Positions 1-13,844 are shown, counted from the stretch's first letter. The stretch is DNA of 64,000 nt from Balanoglossus misakiensis (GCA_040954595.2 CM082581.2:11284001-11348000), one strand, 5' to 3'. The notes: generated by a model not told the origin, from the sequence alone. Numbers and translations are program-made.

Positions 1-308
1 CTAATCATAATACACCTTTACCTTTCCTGTGTTAACTTCTTAAAGCTTATAATTATTTCATAACAACATAACATTCTCACAAATTTGTTGAAAGATGAGA
101 CAAAATAAAACAAAACAAAACAATATCTGGTTGAAACAATAAAAAGATCAACATTTCCAAAACCCAAACATGGTAGGCAGTGATTAGTACCAGAACATCT
201 CAATGTATTGACTCATACTTGGTGTAGGATTGATGTTCAAACTTGGTTTGAAACAATTTGTAGATAGATATTAAATGGAATCTTCAAATTGTTCACCATC
301 CCGAGGCT

Positions 309-314
309 TTTATT
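309..314 (-). terminator. FANK1 poly(A) signal AATAAA
   Basis: AATAAA on the minus strand, about 135 bases after the FANK1 stop codon. It is the first canonical signal downstream, implying a short 3' UTR ending near 290. Confidence 0.6.
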
Positions 315-366
315 AAGAATAACTTTGTACGACCAGCACTGTACAAACAGTAGCTGAGTACATACT

Positions 367-424
367 GCCCCCATGAGTTGGGTTGGTGAAAGCCTGATGT
401 AATAAAGTCAACGCTCATGGGGGC
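367..424. repeat. Hairpin-forming inverted repeat in the FANK1 3' UTR
   Basis: An 11-bp perfect inverted repeat (GCCCCCATGAG at 367-377 and CTCATGGGGGC at 414-424) separated by 36 bases. It lies between the FANK1 stop codon and its poly(A) signal. The right arm runs into GGGGGCGCTGTT, which recurs at 13141-13152, so this may be the end of a small dispersed element rather than an RNA control site. Confidence 0.45.
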
Positions 425-448
425 GCTGTTATATTACTTGGTCTTTTC

Positions 449-3400
449 TCATGAAGCTTTTTTCTTTTCCTTTTCTTTTGCTAAAAGATCTTCAAAGAAT
501 TTTGAAACCCTTCTCCTGTCAAAAGAACCAGCAAAATCAACAGCTGTCTTGCCAAATTCATTTTTGACGTGGAGATCAGCTCCCTTCTGAATCAGCAGTT
601 CCACTAGAGACAAGTGACCGTTCAGAGCTGAAATCTGAAATAAAGCACAGTGGAATATATTTTTAAAAATTTGGACAACTGGAAAATGAATGAAAATATA
701 TGTAACACACAAATTGTAGCAAAAGTCATGGAGTGCCGCCAGACAGAAATCTGTGCTGTCGAGTAATAAGCAAGCAGCATAAGAAAAAGTACAACAGAGC
801 ATTTAAGTGAAAATCCAAGCAAGATCAAATGTTGAAATGATAGTGGTATCCAAGATGTGCTTACCATGAGAGGTGTTTTCCCGTCATAATCTTTGGTGTT
901 GACATCAGCACCAGCATCGATCAACACTCTGGCCACATCCGAATTGCCACCCAGTGTACACGCTCTCATCAATGGTGTCCATCCAGAGTTCCTGTCTCGA
1001 ATATCGACCTGATTGCAAAAGGATGGGCAGAAGAGTTAGATTTTCACGAACTTCTTTTACAGCGTATTTCACAGTTTAGTTTCTGACTTCTGCCTGAGGG
1101 CTGGGAGACATGGGTTAAACCCTTGCGAAAGGTTTGTTTGAATGGTACAAATTAATCAACACTAGATTTTCTGTGCAATAAACCCTACTTAATGGTGAAA
1201 TCAGCTTATCAAGTCACTACTATTTACAATCAAGTATCACTATCAAAGCTATCACATTTACAGATTGTTATAGTTAGAAACAATTGATCAGGGATGTCAC
1301 AACCAATACTATCAGTACAATTGTATCATATGCTTACAGGACAGCCATCGTCTATTATCCAACGCAGCAATCTTGTATTACCACTGTCCACTGCCCAGTG
1401 CATAGGAGTGGAGCCCCCTTTATCACACACTTCCCAAACTGCACCCTCTGACCGGAGAATCTTGACAACTTCCAACTGGCCTGCAAAACACGCCAGCATC
1501 GTGGCGTTCTTTCCACTGTCATTTTGGAAATTGACATCAGCTCTGTATTGAATAAGCAACTCTACAATGCTGGAAAGAGATAAACAAAGTTTAGATGTAT
1601 ATTTCACGTGTTACAGTCATGTTAAAGGATATTTGCAATAAGAAGCACATTTTAAGTTATTATACCTCGGCCTTACCAGAAAATAATGCACACTATGCAT
1701 ACTGCACGCCCAGAATTAAATCACCACACTACATGTATATATACAGAACCAGACTTTTCCCAATGACATTACTAGTATTCCTTGCTTTTGAATATGATTG
1801 TGTTTGGGGGGCCAATGATCACCTGCTCTCAGACTCATGTTTTGGCTGCAACTACGGTGATGAAGCAGTGATTAGAATCTTACTTGACATATCCTTTCTG
1901 TGCGGCACTCATCAATGGACTTAGTCCGTATTTATCAGGAACATCCACCAGAACCTCACCACTTTCTAGGATTTGTTGTACTTTGTATGTGTCTTCCTGG
2001 TATGCAAATGCTCTGTGTAGTTGTTCTGCAGTCAGTGGTTCTCCTGTGGTAGGCAGGGGGACATTTTGTTAAAAGTTAATACATTTTTTTTCTAACCCAG
2101 GCATTCTAGAGACTGGAATACAACTATATTGCTTTAAGTCTGCGAGGTTTATTCTTGGTATACACTGGTCAAAGAGTGAGGATTTTTCTCTAGAGAAAAC
2201 TGGCCATTGGCAAACATGTATTACAAACATTTACAGGATCAACTGTTGACTCGGAGCTGAAATGAATGGATAGGTTGTCTTCATTGTCAATTTAGTCAAT
2301 GAAGCAAAGAACAGAGGTCACAGGGCAACATACTTTAAGTTTGTCAAAGGTCAGTGTACAATGGAGGAGTTACATCAGTGGGTATATCAAAGCTCCTGGG
2401 ATTTACCATAGAATTTATCTGCAAGAATTGAGCTGCTATTGCTATCATGGCGAATGGATTTGGGAATGAAAATATAGATTAGGGTTATAATTAGTTTCTC
2501 CATTGGATGAACAGATGGTTGGTAGAGCCCATGGTTGCAAGTGAGAACTGATGACAATCATGACCATGATTACCAGCCGTTGTGTTGAAAATGGAAAATG
2601 GGACAAAACATTAAAATCTGCAGCATCAAAGACAACTTGTATGTAGTCATTATGGGAGACTGTAAATACTGCAAAGACACAAGAAAACTATATAATCAAG
2701 TCCCAGAGAATAGTCTTGCAACATTCCCTCATGACAACATTCTTGGAGCTTCCTAGTTCATGAGTCCAACAGAGAAACACTTCTTGATGCCAAAACTTCA
2801 CAGTGAATTCTCATGTATACATGTACTGGGCAAAAATGAAGCTTCCATTTCCCCCACCCTTTGAGTCTACAATTGAAGATGGAATTCAACCGGTAAGATG
2901 TCGTGACAGAGCAGTGAAATAAAAAAATGCGGATATTACTACAGTCAGGTGTGGCATGGCAGTCTGACGCCTGAGGACATAAACAAGTGTACAATGGAGA
3001 GAGCATTACTCAATTCACATTCAGACCCACTAATGGCTATTGTGTTAATCAAAGAAAGCTTTAGCAGTTTTATCATGAATTGGTCTGTATGTATACTAGC
3101 CTGAGGCAGATCAATTATTTTACAGTAAAAACATGTGGCATTATCTTGAATGAGAAACGGAAAGATTTCGTGACTACTGGTCTTTGATGCGTCCCTACTA
3201 ACACCTCTTTGCTGTAGAATTTGCAGATTTGAAGAATTTAAGACGACACCTCACTTTATGTGTGGATTTTGGCCAAATTTCACACATTTGGTTTAATTGT
3301 CTCGTGTATTAAAGCCCACTCAGCACTCCTACTGGAATTGTGCCAAACAAACTTGATCCCAGGGATGATAATTTGCCTGTCAGTGATTAAAGTTCTTTGC

Positions 3401-6400
3401 TTCCAAACACAAAGGCAGAAAGACTACTTACTTGTTGTTGAAACTGTTACTGTACGACTCCACTCGCCTGCACCGAAGTTATTAGCAGCTCGTAGTCTAT
3501 ACTTGTATTCACTTCTTGCTTCCAACCCTTCAAAAACATGATTGGATGCATAACCCCTGTAAATCGTTAAAACAGAAAATATTCAAGTTACACTGATTAT
3601 TTTGAACAAAAATGATCTTTGTTGCAAACCCGTGGGTTAGCTGAGATGCATAACATGGCAGTTTATCCACACTTGCGTATGTACAACTGTTGCTAGGAAA
3701 CAGACGACAGTTATGCTAAGATGTGCTAAAAGGGCTAGACCAGGTAGTAAACTAATCACCAATACAGCACAAACATGACAGTTAGCTTTGTTATATGCCT
3801 GTGTAAATACTTCTTGTAACACTGATGAATCAGAGTTCAAACAGCTTCACAGAAACCAAAGAGTAGGCTCAATTTCTGGCTTAGCCTATTTTATATCAAC
3901 CAGGTGATACCGGGTAGTATTGGTGCTTGGTTCAAGTGGTATGTTGTATTTTTGGCAGAACTGAGAATAGGATATCTACACTTTTCATCTCTCTACTATA
4001 TGTCATGACAGTAAAATAAAACTATTGACTGTCAACTTTTACTCCTTACAAAAAACTGTACTATATACAGCAGTTTGGGCAAGATAAAGAAAATTCAGTA
4101 GTCTAATGAAATGTTATTGTCACCCTGGTCTAACTCGTTAATTTGCAGAAAAGTTTCATGTACATTTAGCAACATGTAAATGTGTCTGGACTATGGATCC
4201 AGTAAACTTTCCAGCTGACTGTTTCAACATGACCATTGGATATCCAAAGAAACTCTGACTATTAAAGGATTTACCTAAAGCATTTCTTCAAGACAGTAAT
4301 CCGCTATTATTTCAAAAGCCAGCTAATCCCCGGACACACCTTAACAATAAAAACTATCTGCTCTATCCCAAACAACTGACATTACTCAGCAGATTTTTAA
4401 CAAATGCAAAGACCACATTTGAAGTTTCACAATAGCCAATTTGACAAATATCACATTTACAGTTACATAAAAATCCATTAGACACGGCAAACTTAGGAAA
4501 CTTTGCCAACAACGTAAGAACTAGCACTTGTATAACTCAAGGGGGCTCTTTTTCAACTGCAATCCTTAAGTGGAGTAGCCAGGGGATTTAACAACCACAG
4601 AATGAAATGTTAACAGGGTTAAAACTACCCTACAAAGATTCACTATTATCCCTCTGTAATACTCTTAGTCCGAATCATTGTTGTCTGATTCTATAAAAAG
4701 CCACTGAAATCACACATCTGTGGATTGGAATCTTTGGTTGACCATGAATTGATTGCAGTATTACTTTCCAAGATGTTAGGTAAAGAGACAAACAAAGTTT
4801 TGCAATCATCCAACATGTGTATACTTCTACAACTCACAATAGTCGTGTGTGTGTGTGCGTGTGTGTGATACTGTATCAGCAATAGGAACCTCATTTTGAA
4901 ATAATACCGGTACTCTTACATGAAATGCAATTTTTACAATCCACATTAACAGATCGATAATCTTTATACTACAAACGTAGTACATGTAATATTAAATGTA
5001 CAAAATGATTACTTTGAATGCATGGGTATGTGACTGTGATCCCTGGTGTACGTGTACCTCTCGTCTTCGTTTGAATGACATGATTATGTTTGTATTCAGC
5101 TTTGGAATTCTACTGAAAGAGAAACCTGGTAAACACATTAGCTGATGAAATTGGATAAATGCAGCTTCTATTAAACTTTGCACTATACATGATAAAAGAA
5201 TAGCCTCAGGATTTACATTAACAATTTAATATTATTAGTAGAGTTGATCCTCTGAGAGAAAACTGATCTGACATGACAATGACAAGATACATAAATGTGA
5301 TGAAATTATGACGGAGACGAAACATGTTGTTACTATGGTGACTTTTTGTTGATGCGGCTAAAATTCTAAGAAGTTCACCTCAGCCGACTCCCAGGAGATG
5401 GATTCATCCATCAACATCTCCTGTTACCATAGAAACTAATGTACTTAAAATCAATAAATTGTTAAAGTAGAAAACAGCATCATCCTGGGTCACTTGCTAT
5501 CGCAAAAATGAAATTGCTTGTAAAATTCTTGATTATCTGAATGTGGTGGTGTCTCCCATGTGATTGCATTTTAATTTGGAGGAAATGGGCTTAGGCGAAA
5601 ATGTTAAATTGCACAAGATGGTGTGTCCAGTGAAGTAAATCTAATCTATCCATGAATTTTCTACACTCCATTGAAAGCAATCATTGATGTACGGTATATA
5701 AGGTAACACCTCAACATTTCAACCTGACCGTGACTTGCCCTTCCAAAGTTAAACAGCTTTAAACTGCATCGACACTCTTTACATAGTTTTCTGTAAAATA
5801 AAATTTGTTGTTCCCACCCAAAGCCAGTTAACACATAAGTCATCATATTGCTAGCCTGGGCTGTGGTGTGGAATATGAAACTGGAAGCTACATCATCATT
5901 AATAATTAATATTTTCAAAGTCCTATGGACACCTGCAGCTGGGTCATTTGTTGCTGTAGCAACAGTGCAACACAACAAACCAGCAGTGACCATCTTTTTT
6001 TTACAGCCAATCTATGAAACAACCAACTCAAAGCTGGCATGAAGGTTCATGAAGGTTTGGTTCCATTTACAAGTGAATTTTTAAAACATATATGCGATAT
6101 TTCATTGTAATTTCTTCTAAGTTGTCTATTTCTAATGTAATATACATACACAGGCAGAAGTATAATGTGCACATTTATTCATTATTGTATCTGATAATTA
6201 GTGCATGACACAATAAAAATAAGGCGTTGCTAAAAATGGCAGGAAATCGTGCAAAACTCAAAGCGAGAACAGCAGAATAAACAATATGAGGCAAAACAAC
6301 ACATAAAATAACAGATAGTAAAAAAAATCCACAAAAACACTGAGGTCATTTAAAATGGATGACGCATTTCACACAAATAACTGCAGAACAGGGCAGACAG

Positions 6401-9400
6401 GTATTAAAACTGTCTCCTCAGGGAAACATGACATGAATATCAATAATCTTCAAGCTATTCTCTTGTTCAAAAGAATTCATGATTACTTTGGCTTGCTCTG
6501 AATAACCTACACACTGCAGGTTTTGGGGGCTCATTCCTGTATCGATATTGCAATTTATTTTACTGGAATGATTGGATGGAGATATTCCCTTTCAGTGAAC
6601 CCTTATTATTGGATTTTATTCAGGAGATGAACACATCACAAGAGTAATGTAAAAGTGGGCAGTAGTAACCATGGATTATTTCAGTATTTTTAAAATAATT
6701 TGTTTAAAACAGAACCTGTGGTTACGGTTACGTATGTTAAACTAATAGTAGTGCATGCGCCCAAGCCAATGTTACCAAAATAGAAATTCTCTGTAACTAA
6801 AGGGTTTAATTCTTTGGTTCCTTTCTGCAGAAGGGGTGGTTTTCTGCATTTCTTATAAAATATTACAAACCAGTAAAGGAATCCAGGCTAATTAATCCCA
6901 ACAAATACTAATAACAAGGCCTATTGTTTGAACATGCTTTTGTCATAAATACCATTCTTCACAATTTAATAATTCCCAGCACTTAAGGTTACTGTGCAGT
7001 TCTTAACTAGCATGCCTACGGTGTCAGACATTCACACACAATGCAATCATTTTCATGACTTGCTGGTTTTCTCTGGCCAGACCAAATAAAATGACACTGA
7101 AAAATGATAAAGTAACCATCAAAAAATGTTTTCATTGTGGGGTCTCAGACAAGAAATTCTAGCCGGGTATTTTCACAACATTTACAGAGAACTGGAAACT
7201 AATGTAGTGTAAGACATGAAATTATTGATTTAAAGAACGCATGATTTACCTTGTAAATATCCATTTCCTTTCTTTAATTCATCTGATTTACACATGAATG
7301 CTTTTTCCGATTTTGAAAGAAAGAGACGTTTGTAGTTGATTGCAAGTGTAATTCTGAACAATCAAAGAGAACTTTTCAAGCAGCTATTAGAGTTTGCATA
7401 CGAGACATTCTTTTCTTTCCTCGATTATCCGTGTGTATGATCCAAAGTTGATTCACAGGGAAAGGTGCGTGTTGCTTGTTATTCTTATCCTTTGATACCT
7501 GTCGCTGCGCTGGTGTCTCGTTTCACAGCACTTGTACAACCCCTTTCGTTGTCTTTTACAACAACTTGCTTCTCAAGTGCTCATGTACTTATACTTCATT
7601 CGCATTTTCTTCAGAAGGGTCACACAGTTTGTCCTTCATCAAGGCAACACCAAAGGATTCAACATTCCTGTATAAGTTGCTGTCATTGGCAATATTCCAA
7701 ACGTTTACTGCAAGTGCAAAAACTTAGTTCCAGGGAACAGTTATAATCAGACAACACAGATAACTGTAAATGAGCAAAGCCTGCCTTTTAACAAATGATT
7801 CCAGTCAACCTGATTACCTTGATGGAACCACAAGGTCTTTTATTTAATTCAAGAACATTATCAAACTTGGAAGTTTTGCTTCAATGGACAGTGACAATGG
7901 CCAGCTGTTTCACCTTTTTGGGCGCCACTCTTCAACCATCAAAACTGCTACCAGAGAGCGACCTTTTTAAAAAGTGTTTGCAAGAGAAATAAAGTCTGGT
8001 CCATATAGAAGGAGTCACAGCTAAAGAGGAACCTAGCACACCTGCAAAACTACCAAATGATAAATTGGTTTCTGACTCAACATGGCTTTTAGGATAATCC
8101 CATTGCTATGTCAGTATTTTAGTAGATCAAAGTATACAATTGTACATTTGAAAGAGTTAGCACCTATGGAAATGCTAAAACTTAAGGATGCAGAAATTCC
8201 CATGGACTGCAAACATACGGCTTTTGTGGAGCAGAAGAAAGACCCATGAAACCCAACCCAATAATATATTCATGACAGGTAATGAAACTTGCATTATTAC
8301 AGCACACTGCAGCAGGTGGTTTTTGTGCTCAAAAGAACCTGGTTTGCTAATTTGTCAAGACAAAAAAACTTAGGATCTGGGTGACTAATGTAGGAACGGA
8401 TATTAATGGCCTCACTTATGAGAAAATGTGTATTTTAAGTGTTTGAAAAGAGAGAGAAGTAACAATGTTTAGCCACCATTTTGAATTGAAAACATTGGTA
8501 TTTAAAACGCAGATTTGGTTTGCTGGCTGAAAGTTAGTTGTTGATTTAAACTACATATACACCACTTTCAACTGTTTCGTTTCCCATTTAAACTATCAAT
8601 GCACTGCTGGTCTCTTTAGAACCAGGTCGGTATAAGAAGACACAATAGAGTAAAGCATGGACTGTTGTCATGTGAGACCAAACAAAAGGGAAAGCAGTAT
8701 TTGACACCATTAAATGGAGAAAGCAAAGAAGGCCAGGGAACCACACAACAGGCTAGACTCACAAAGTTGAACTGGGTCAGATAACAAGAGGAGAAAGTTT
8801 GTCTTCCATTCTTCAAACAACTTTTGCAAACCCCAAATGTAGACGAGAACTGTTACTGAATTTAATCGCTTCATGACTATTCGGGAAAATCGATTTCAAT
8901 CAGAATCTAATCGTGCTGTTTTCATTCAAATATAGCATGTTCTTTTGGGTCTGCTCTCACAATTTTTTGCACACCTGTTAAACATGTTCAAAGACTGGAA
9001 GTTTTACCTTTGAAGAGCAGCTGTAAAAATATTTGGGAAATACAACAACACCATGCAGAGAAAAATACTGGTGATTCAATAGCCGAGCCATCCATCTTCT
9101 TTGACTTTGCCCTTGAAGTAATGGGTACTTTTTCTATTTACAAAACACACAATGCTATTGTCATGATTAGAGGGGTTCAATGTTTTGTTCTCAGGTTACG
9201 TTTACTGCCTATGGTCACCTCTTAAAGTCAGAACGTGTTTTTTCGTACGATCTTATTACGTTTAAACCATGAAAAGATTGACAATGTGGTCATAAACTCT
9301 TTGTATAGTTTACTCACCTCATAATATTGTTTTATCCATGGGAAGGCAATGCATTTTAATAGCACAATAAATCATATATAGAAAGCTAGACATCTCTTGT

Positions 9401-10761
9401 CAATCCAATACTTAAATTTACTTTGAAGACAACAAATGGCAAAAATTCACCAATTACAAATTATGCGTTTTGATCTGCTATTTTGTCATTTCCAAGTGTA
9501 GGTACTGACACAGGAATTTCACAGCACTTGTGATGTTATGGGTGACTGCAAATAAGTATGAATGACGTCAAGCTATAAAGACATTTTTATTAGGAGGCTC
9601 TCAAGTCACTTTGAAACAACACCTGATGGATACCACCTGGCAAGTTTTGTATTACACATAAACACTTAGACTTCAAGTATGGGTCTCAATGAGGCATACA
9701 TACACCTTGAGGACAACAAATATATGCATTGTTTATCTCTTGACCTTCTCAACCCATTTTCATGTCTGTAAGTCGACATGCCAAGCTGTTTCTGTATGAC
9801 TAATATTCAACTCATACTTGGATGTCGAATGGACAGACTTGATTCAGGACTTACGTATAGACATTTCCCCAACCTCCACTCTTTTCTTCCTCTTGTACGG
9901 TATATCTGACTCTTCCTGTGTCTTTATTAATCTTGCCGTCACCTCCGGATTTGTCCCAATACAACTCTATACTGTGATGGGTAACTTTGCCAACAATTGG
10001 TGGCTCTGGTCTAGGAGGTTCCTCACCTTGGAATAAAAAAATAATAATACTTAACTTCACACCCATTGCAAATGTAAATGATAATATATAACATATTGTG
10101 TATGTTTGTGGTACGTGTCACCTGAGAATAATGATGAGAATTAGGTGACACACAGTGAATGTACATATTTCAAATTCATGTACATGTAACTTTCAAGAGT
10201 TGATCTGATGCTTTCCTTAACACCACAGGCGTTTGATCTGTTATCAGTGAAACAGTCTTCCAATGTTTCTTGTCCCTCAATGTGAACTTACAACATGTAA
10301 AGCATATATACACCTGACGATCGACCCACCACACCTCGCTCAGAGATGGGACCGCTAGTGCAGCCAAAACCAGACTAGAGGGGTTAGACGTGAGATAACA
10401 GGTCAAACGCCTACAGCCTTGGGCTGGGTTAACACTCCAGGTTGCAAATCGTCAAAATATCGTGCAGATCACAAACTTTATTCAAAGTCGATCGCATGCT
10501 AAAACTTCGGTTCCCACAGTGCAGCAAGGCAGAAATAGTTAAGTCATCAAAGTAGCAGAGTAATGTATTGCGTCTATAACATTTTAGCGACAAATGTCAA
10601 CAACTTGCAAGCGGAGATATCTATGGACGTTGGCATAGATAATCTTGGACGTCTTGCAATCTACACGCGAACAGTTTCGTGACTTTGCCCTGGCCTTGAA
10701 CACGCTCGACCATTATCACTCTTGGGTAAAACATAAATGGTAACAGTGACCTACCTGGCAT
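449..10761 (-). CDS. FANK1: FANK1: fibronectin type III and ankyrin repeat protein
   Basis: Seven coding exons on the minus strand: 10755-10761, 9855-10026, 3432-3556, 1884-2043, 1338-1569, 865-1008, 449-634. They have GT-AG borders and compatible phases, and total 1026 nt, giving 341 aa (vertebrate FANK1 is about 345 aa). The start is ATG at 10761, in an exon contributing only 7 coding bases; stop is TGA at 451-449. Residues ~10-102 form one fibronectin III domain ([14 protein letters not shown] is nearly identical to vertebrate FANK1). Residues ~105-305 carry about six ankyrin repeats with TPLM/TPMHWA cores (ADVN, GADLH turns), followed by a lysine-rich tail. In vertebrates FANK1 is a testis-enriched nuclear/cytoplasmic factor linked to spermatogenesis and AP-1 activation; that role here is inference. 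The FN3 domain is split by a 6.3 kb intron (3557-9854). It shares its upstream region with the divergent UBOX5 gene. Confidence 0.94.
3557..9854. other. Large FANK1 intron 2, no other gene seen
   Basis: Intron separating the two halves of the FN3 domain. Open frames inside it (for example 5661-5993, 7465-7746, 7795-7992, 9010-9225) are short, lack recognisable domains and are not supported as genes. A GT-rich microsatellite lies near 4847-4868. Two near-matches to the RFX X-box occur at 5329-5342 and 5423-5436. Nothing else is recognised. Confidence 0.6.
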
Positions 10762-11226
10762 TGTCTCTGAAGAAGGACACTGAAACTTGGATTACAAGTT
10801 CTGTAACTATGCACTCCAGCAGACGTCAATGTTTACTGATAGCTAGCTGTCGACGTTGTAAGCGCACAGTTACATGCAAATGTATTTTAATATGGCCGCT
10901 GAACTCAGATGACCAATCAGAATGTAAACAGAGAATCTGAAACGAAGGAAGATGCATATCACTCAAGAGAGGGCACTATTTATTTAGAAAAGACGTGAAA
11001 AATACAGTAATTTCTTCCGGTTGACCCACAGGATGAGTTATAAACTTATGCTACGGGTGTTGAACAATCTGTGGCTATTGAGAAGTGGAAACACAAACTA
11101 GTAGGTTAGTCGTCGTCTGGGGATGGGGTTGTCTCCATGGTCAGGTATGGATACGGTCGTGAGTTTTGACGATCAGCATCAGCTTTCAACGACACTCGCA
11201 TGACTCGTAGTACACTGTTAATGGTC
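10762..11226. promoter_or_regulatory. Bidirectional promoter region between FANK1 and UBOX5
   Basis: The start codons of FANK1 (10761, minus) and UBOX5 (11227, plus) point away from each other across 465 bases, so both 5' UTRs and promoters must lie in or near this interval unless noncoding exons exist further out. No clear TATA box or CpG island is visible. A weak X-box-like string (GTCTCCATGGTCAG, three mismatches) is at 11131-11144. The head-to-head reading follows directly from the gene models; actual transcription starts cannot be seen. Confidence 0.55.
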
Positions 11227-13647
11227 ATGGCAATCAACTTCTGTCATCCAATATTTCAGCCTCATATTATGACTTCAGCAGTAACATCAGATGGCTATGG
11301 CGTGGACAACTTGTGCAGAAGTAACGACAATATCTTTCAAGTGAGGGGATTCATGGCAGAGTATTTCATCAAACCACCCATTGATATCACTTTTGAATTT
11401 CCCTGCAACATTCAACTGGATCAGATTGTTATTGATCCTAATCTGGGAGCACAGAAATCATGTGGTTTTGAATTGTTCACAAAAAGCATCGCCATGCATT
11501 CGAGAGACAGATGGCTTGTGGGAATGAAATCAGACAGCAAGAAACAGTGTACCACCAAGAATCGTGGGATGGTAGTTGCAGATGTGGCTAACCCTGTCGG
11601 AAAGGCTTTCTTCAAAGACACAGGAATCAGACAAGTCTGTTTTGTGAACAGACAGTTCCGACCAAGGGCTCCTTTCCAAAGTTCCCCCAAATCTGGAGAA
11701 CAACCTGGGATTGTAGTTCGAGAGTTACGTCACCATTGGTCTCAAACTTTGGCCAACGTGAGTCACTTGGTCCTGCGTATCAGTCGTGTCTTTAGCGGCT
11801 GTGTTCCAGCACTAGGGAAAGTTGAAATTTATGGACAGCCTGCTGGCTTGTGTGGCCAGGAAGTAGAATCCGACATCATCTTGCTTCTCCAAACTCTACA
11901 CACCAAACCCAAATCAAGACAAAAATGTGTTTCCTCAAATGAAGGTGAATCTTCAGCAGAAGATAGATCGAGTAAACAACCATTTTCAACTGATTTATCT
12001 TCTGATGTTTCCCCGGAATTCCCTGTGGACTTTGTTGATCCCATCACTTGTGAGATGATGTCACTTCCTGTACTACTGCCTTCTGGGCACACCATTGACC
12101 AATCAACTCTGGATAAACACATAGCAACAGAAGCAAACTGGGGGCGCAAGGCAAATGATCCATTCACAGGTCTCCAGTTTACAGAAAACAGCAAACCCGT
12201 GCCGAATGTCAAATTGAAAGCAAGAATAGACCAGTTTCTTCTCACAGCTGGAAGAGAGTTGAAAATGGTTCCTCGCACTGTCGGCAGAGCCTCTGATTTG
12301 CATAACTTGGGAGTTCATGGAATGAGAAATATGAATACCACCCTCATGTCTATGGAAACAAGCAGTTCAAATTCTATAACTGAAGCCAAAAGCAGTAAAG
12401 TTTCAGCTCACGATAACTATCAGCACACACAAAGCAGTAGAGGTCAACTTGCTAAACAAAGTTCTCATTCTCAGAATGTTCACAGAGAGTCGAGTAGAAA
12501 CAGAGACAAATCTAGGAGCAACAGATTCCAAAATACACATACTGCCCATTCTGCTGTGGAACCATGTACTTGGAACATACAACAGACCCCACCAGTACAA
12601 TCAAAGCCAAGTTTCAAAAGTGTTAAAAGGAATCTAGACACTGTGGATGCTGTAGAAGGCACAGGAGAAAATAGTCATCTCACCAGCAAGAAACCTAAGT
12701 CAGATGGATTTTCAATAATTAATGTTGTTCCTATGGCATCAGCATCTTCGTCAGGAAAAGGTATTGAGCTTTTATTATTCAGTCAAATGTCAGTAAAATA
12801 GAGATAATGGTTAATGTTTGCTTGGACTCTCTCTCCCCCTCATTTTCTACTTTGCCCTGGCTTGATTGATTGATTCTTCAAAACACAACCGACAGGGAAG
12901 TTGTTTACTGAACTACACAAGTAGTTTATGAGATGTTTAATAGTTTTCTGTGTGATTTTTTTTGCGTTCTCAGAGGATGACCATGAAAAGAAACTTGCAC
13001 TCAGTCTAGACAATGCACTTGAAAGTACTTTGGGGAAAATGAGGTCATTTCGTCGAACTGACCAGGGTAAGTTGTACCGTAAAGTTTACTTTTGTGATAA
13101 CGTTTCTATAAAACAACAGTTATTGTCAATTCTGAGCACTGGGGGCGCTGTTTATCCGACCAAATATGTTATGGTGAACACTTTGATAACTACCTCGAAC
13201 AGATAGATTTAAAGTTGCATTGCTGACCAGGCATTTGTCATTCACATGTAAATATGAACAGAATATTTTATGAAAACCTCAATACTGAAATGTGTATGAT
13301 ACTAACCTTGGGTAAGAAAGACCAGAATACAAGGCCCAGAGTTTTAATCACTTGTTGATAGATCTTGATACTTACCATTCATAATTTATCTTCTTCTCTT
13401 TGTGTGACCAGGTTCGGGAAGCACACCAGCCGCTGAAAGAAGTCACTGTTCGTCTTGTAGTCTCTCATTCAGTTCTTTAAGCCATGATTGTCCAATGTAC
13501 ATCATGCCATGTGGTCACTTTCTCTGCCGACAATGTTTACTTGATTTGAAAGGCGTACAGAGGTCAACAGCTGATCTTATAACCTGTTGTTTGTGTCAGA
13601 GGTCATACTCGTCCAATCAAGTTACCAGAACCCATTTAAGTAATTGA
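11227..13647 (+). CDS. UBOX5: UBOX5/RNF37: U-box E3 ubiquitin ligase
   Basis: Three coding exons: 11227-12760, 12974-13066 and 13412-13647 (phase 1 at both junctions), 1863 nt, 620 aa. The frame opens at 11200, but ATG 11227 has the best context (G at -3, G at +4) and its product MAINFCHPIF aligns with the start of vertebrate UBOX5. Residues ~1-200 are the conserved N-terminal domain (EYFIKPP motif). Residues ~268-345 are the U-box (DPITCEMM, LLPSGHTIDQSTL, NDPFTG). A Ser/Arg-rich linker follows. Residues ~555-604 are a RING finger with C555, C558, C569, C576-x-H578, C581, C584, C601, C604. The vertebrate protein (541 aa) is a nuclear E3/E4 ligase working with UBE2 enzymes; catalytic function here is inferred from intact U-box and RING residues. 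The stop is TGA at 13645. Confidence 0.95.
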
Positions 13648-13745
13648 GGGGGGGGGGGGAGGGGTATATATTGTAAATGGACAAAAACATTCATGCATTT
13701 TCCTCATAAAATTTGTACATATGTGCACTTTTGCTTACATATCAA

Positions 13746-13751
13746 AATAAA
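13746..13751 (+). terminator. UBOX5 poly(A) signal AATAAA
   Basis: First canonical AATAAA after the UBOX5 stop codon, 98 bases downstream, on the coding strand. Confidence 0.6.
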
Positions 13752-13838
13752 GAGCAAGAAATTGTGTACTTTGTGAGCATCAGTGTCATCAATGTTAAAG
13801 CCAGTTTTCGAATTCATGAAATGTGCAAAAAAATCCCA

Positions 13839-13844
13839 TTTATT
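13839..13844 (-). terminator. Poly(A) signal for the minus-strand receptor gene
   Basis: AATAAA on the minus strand about 310 bases after the TAA stop at 14155-14153. It is the nearest canonical signal. Confidence 0.5.

Noticed and set aside
5661-5993. 110-codon frame in FANK1 intron 2
   Set aside because: Lies wholly inside an intron, overlaps an open frame on the other strand and has no domain.
11200-11226. Upstream in-frame ATGs (11200, 11221) as the UBOX5 start
   Set aside because: Both have weaker start context, and the extra residues have no counterpart in the family; ATG 11227 gives a protein beginning at the conserved N-terminus.
11829-12278. 149-codon open frame on the minus strand inside UBOX5
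   Set aside because: It is antisense to the UBOX5 coding exon, whose protein matches a known family; the reverse frame has no recognisable domain.
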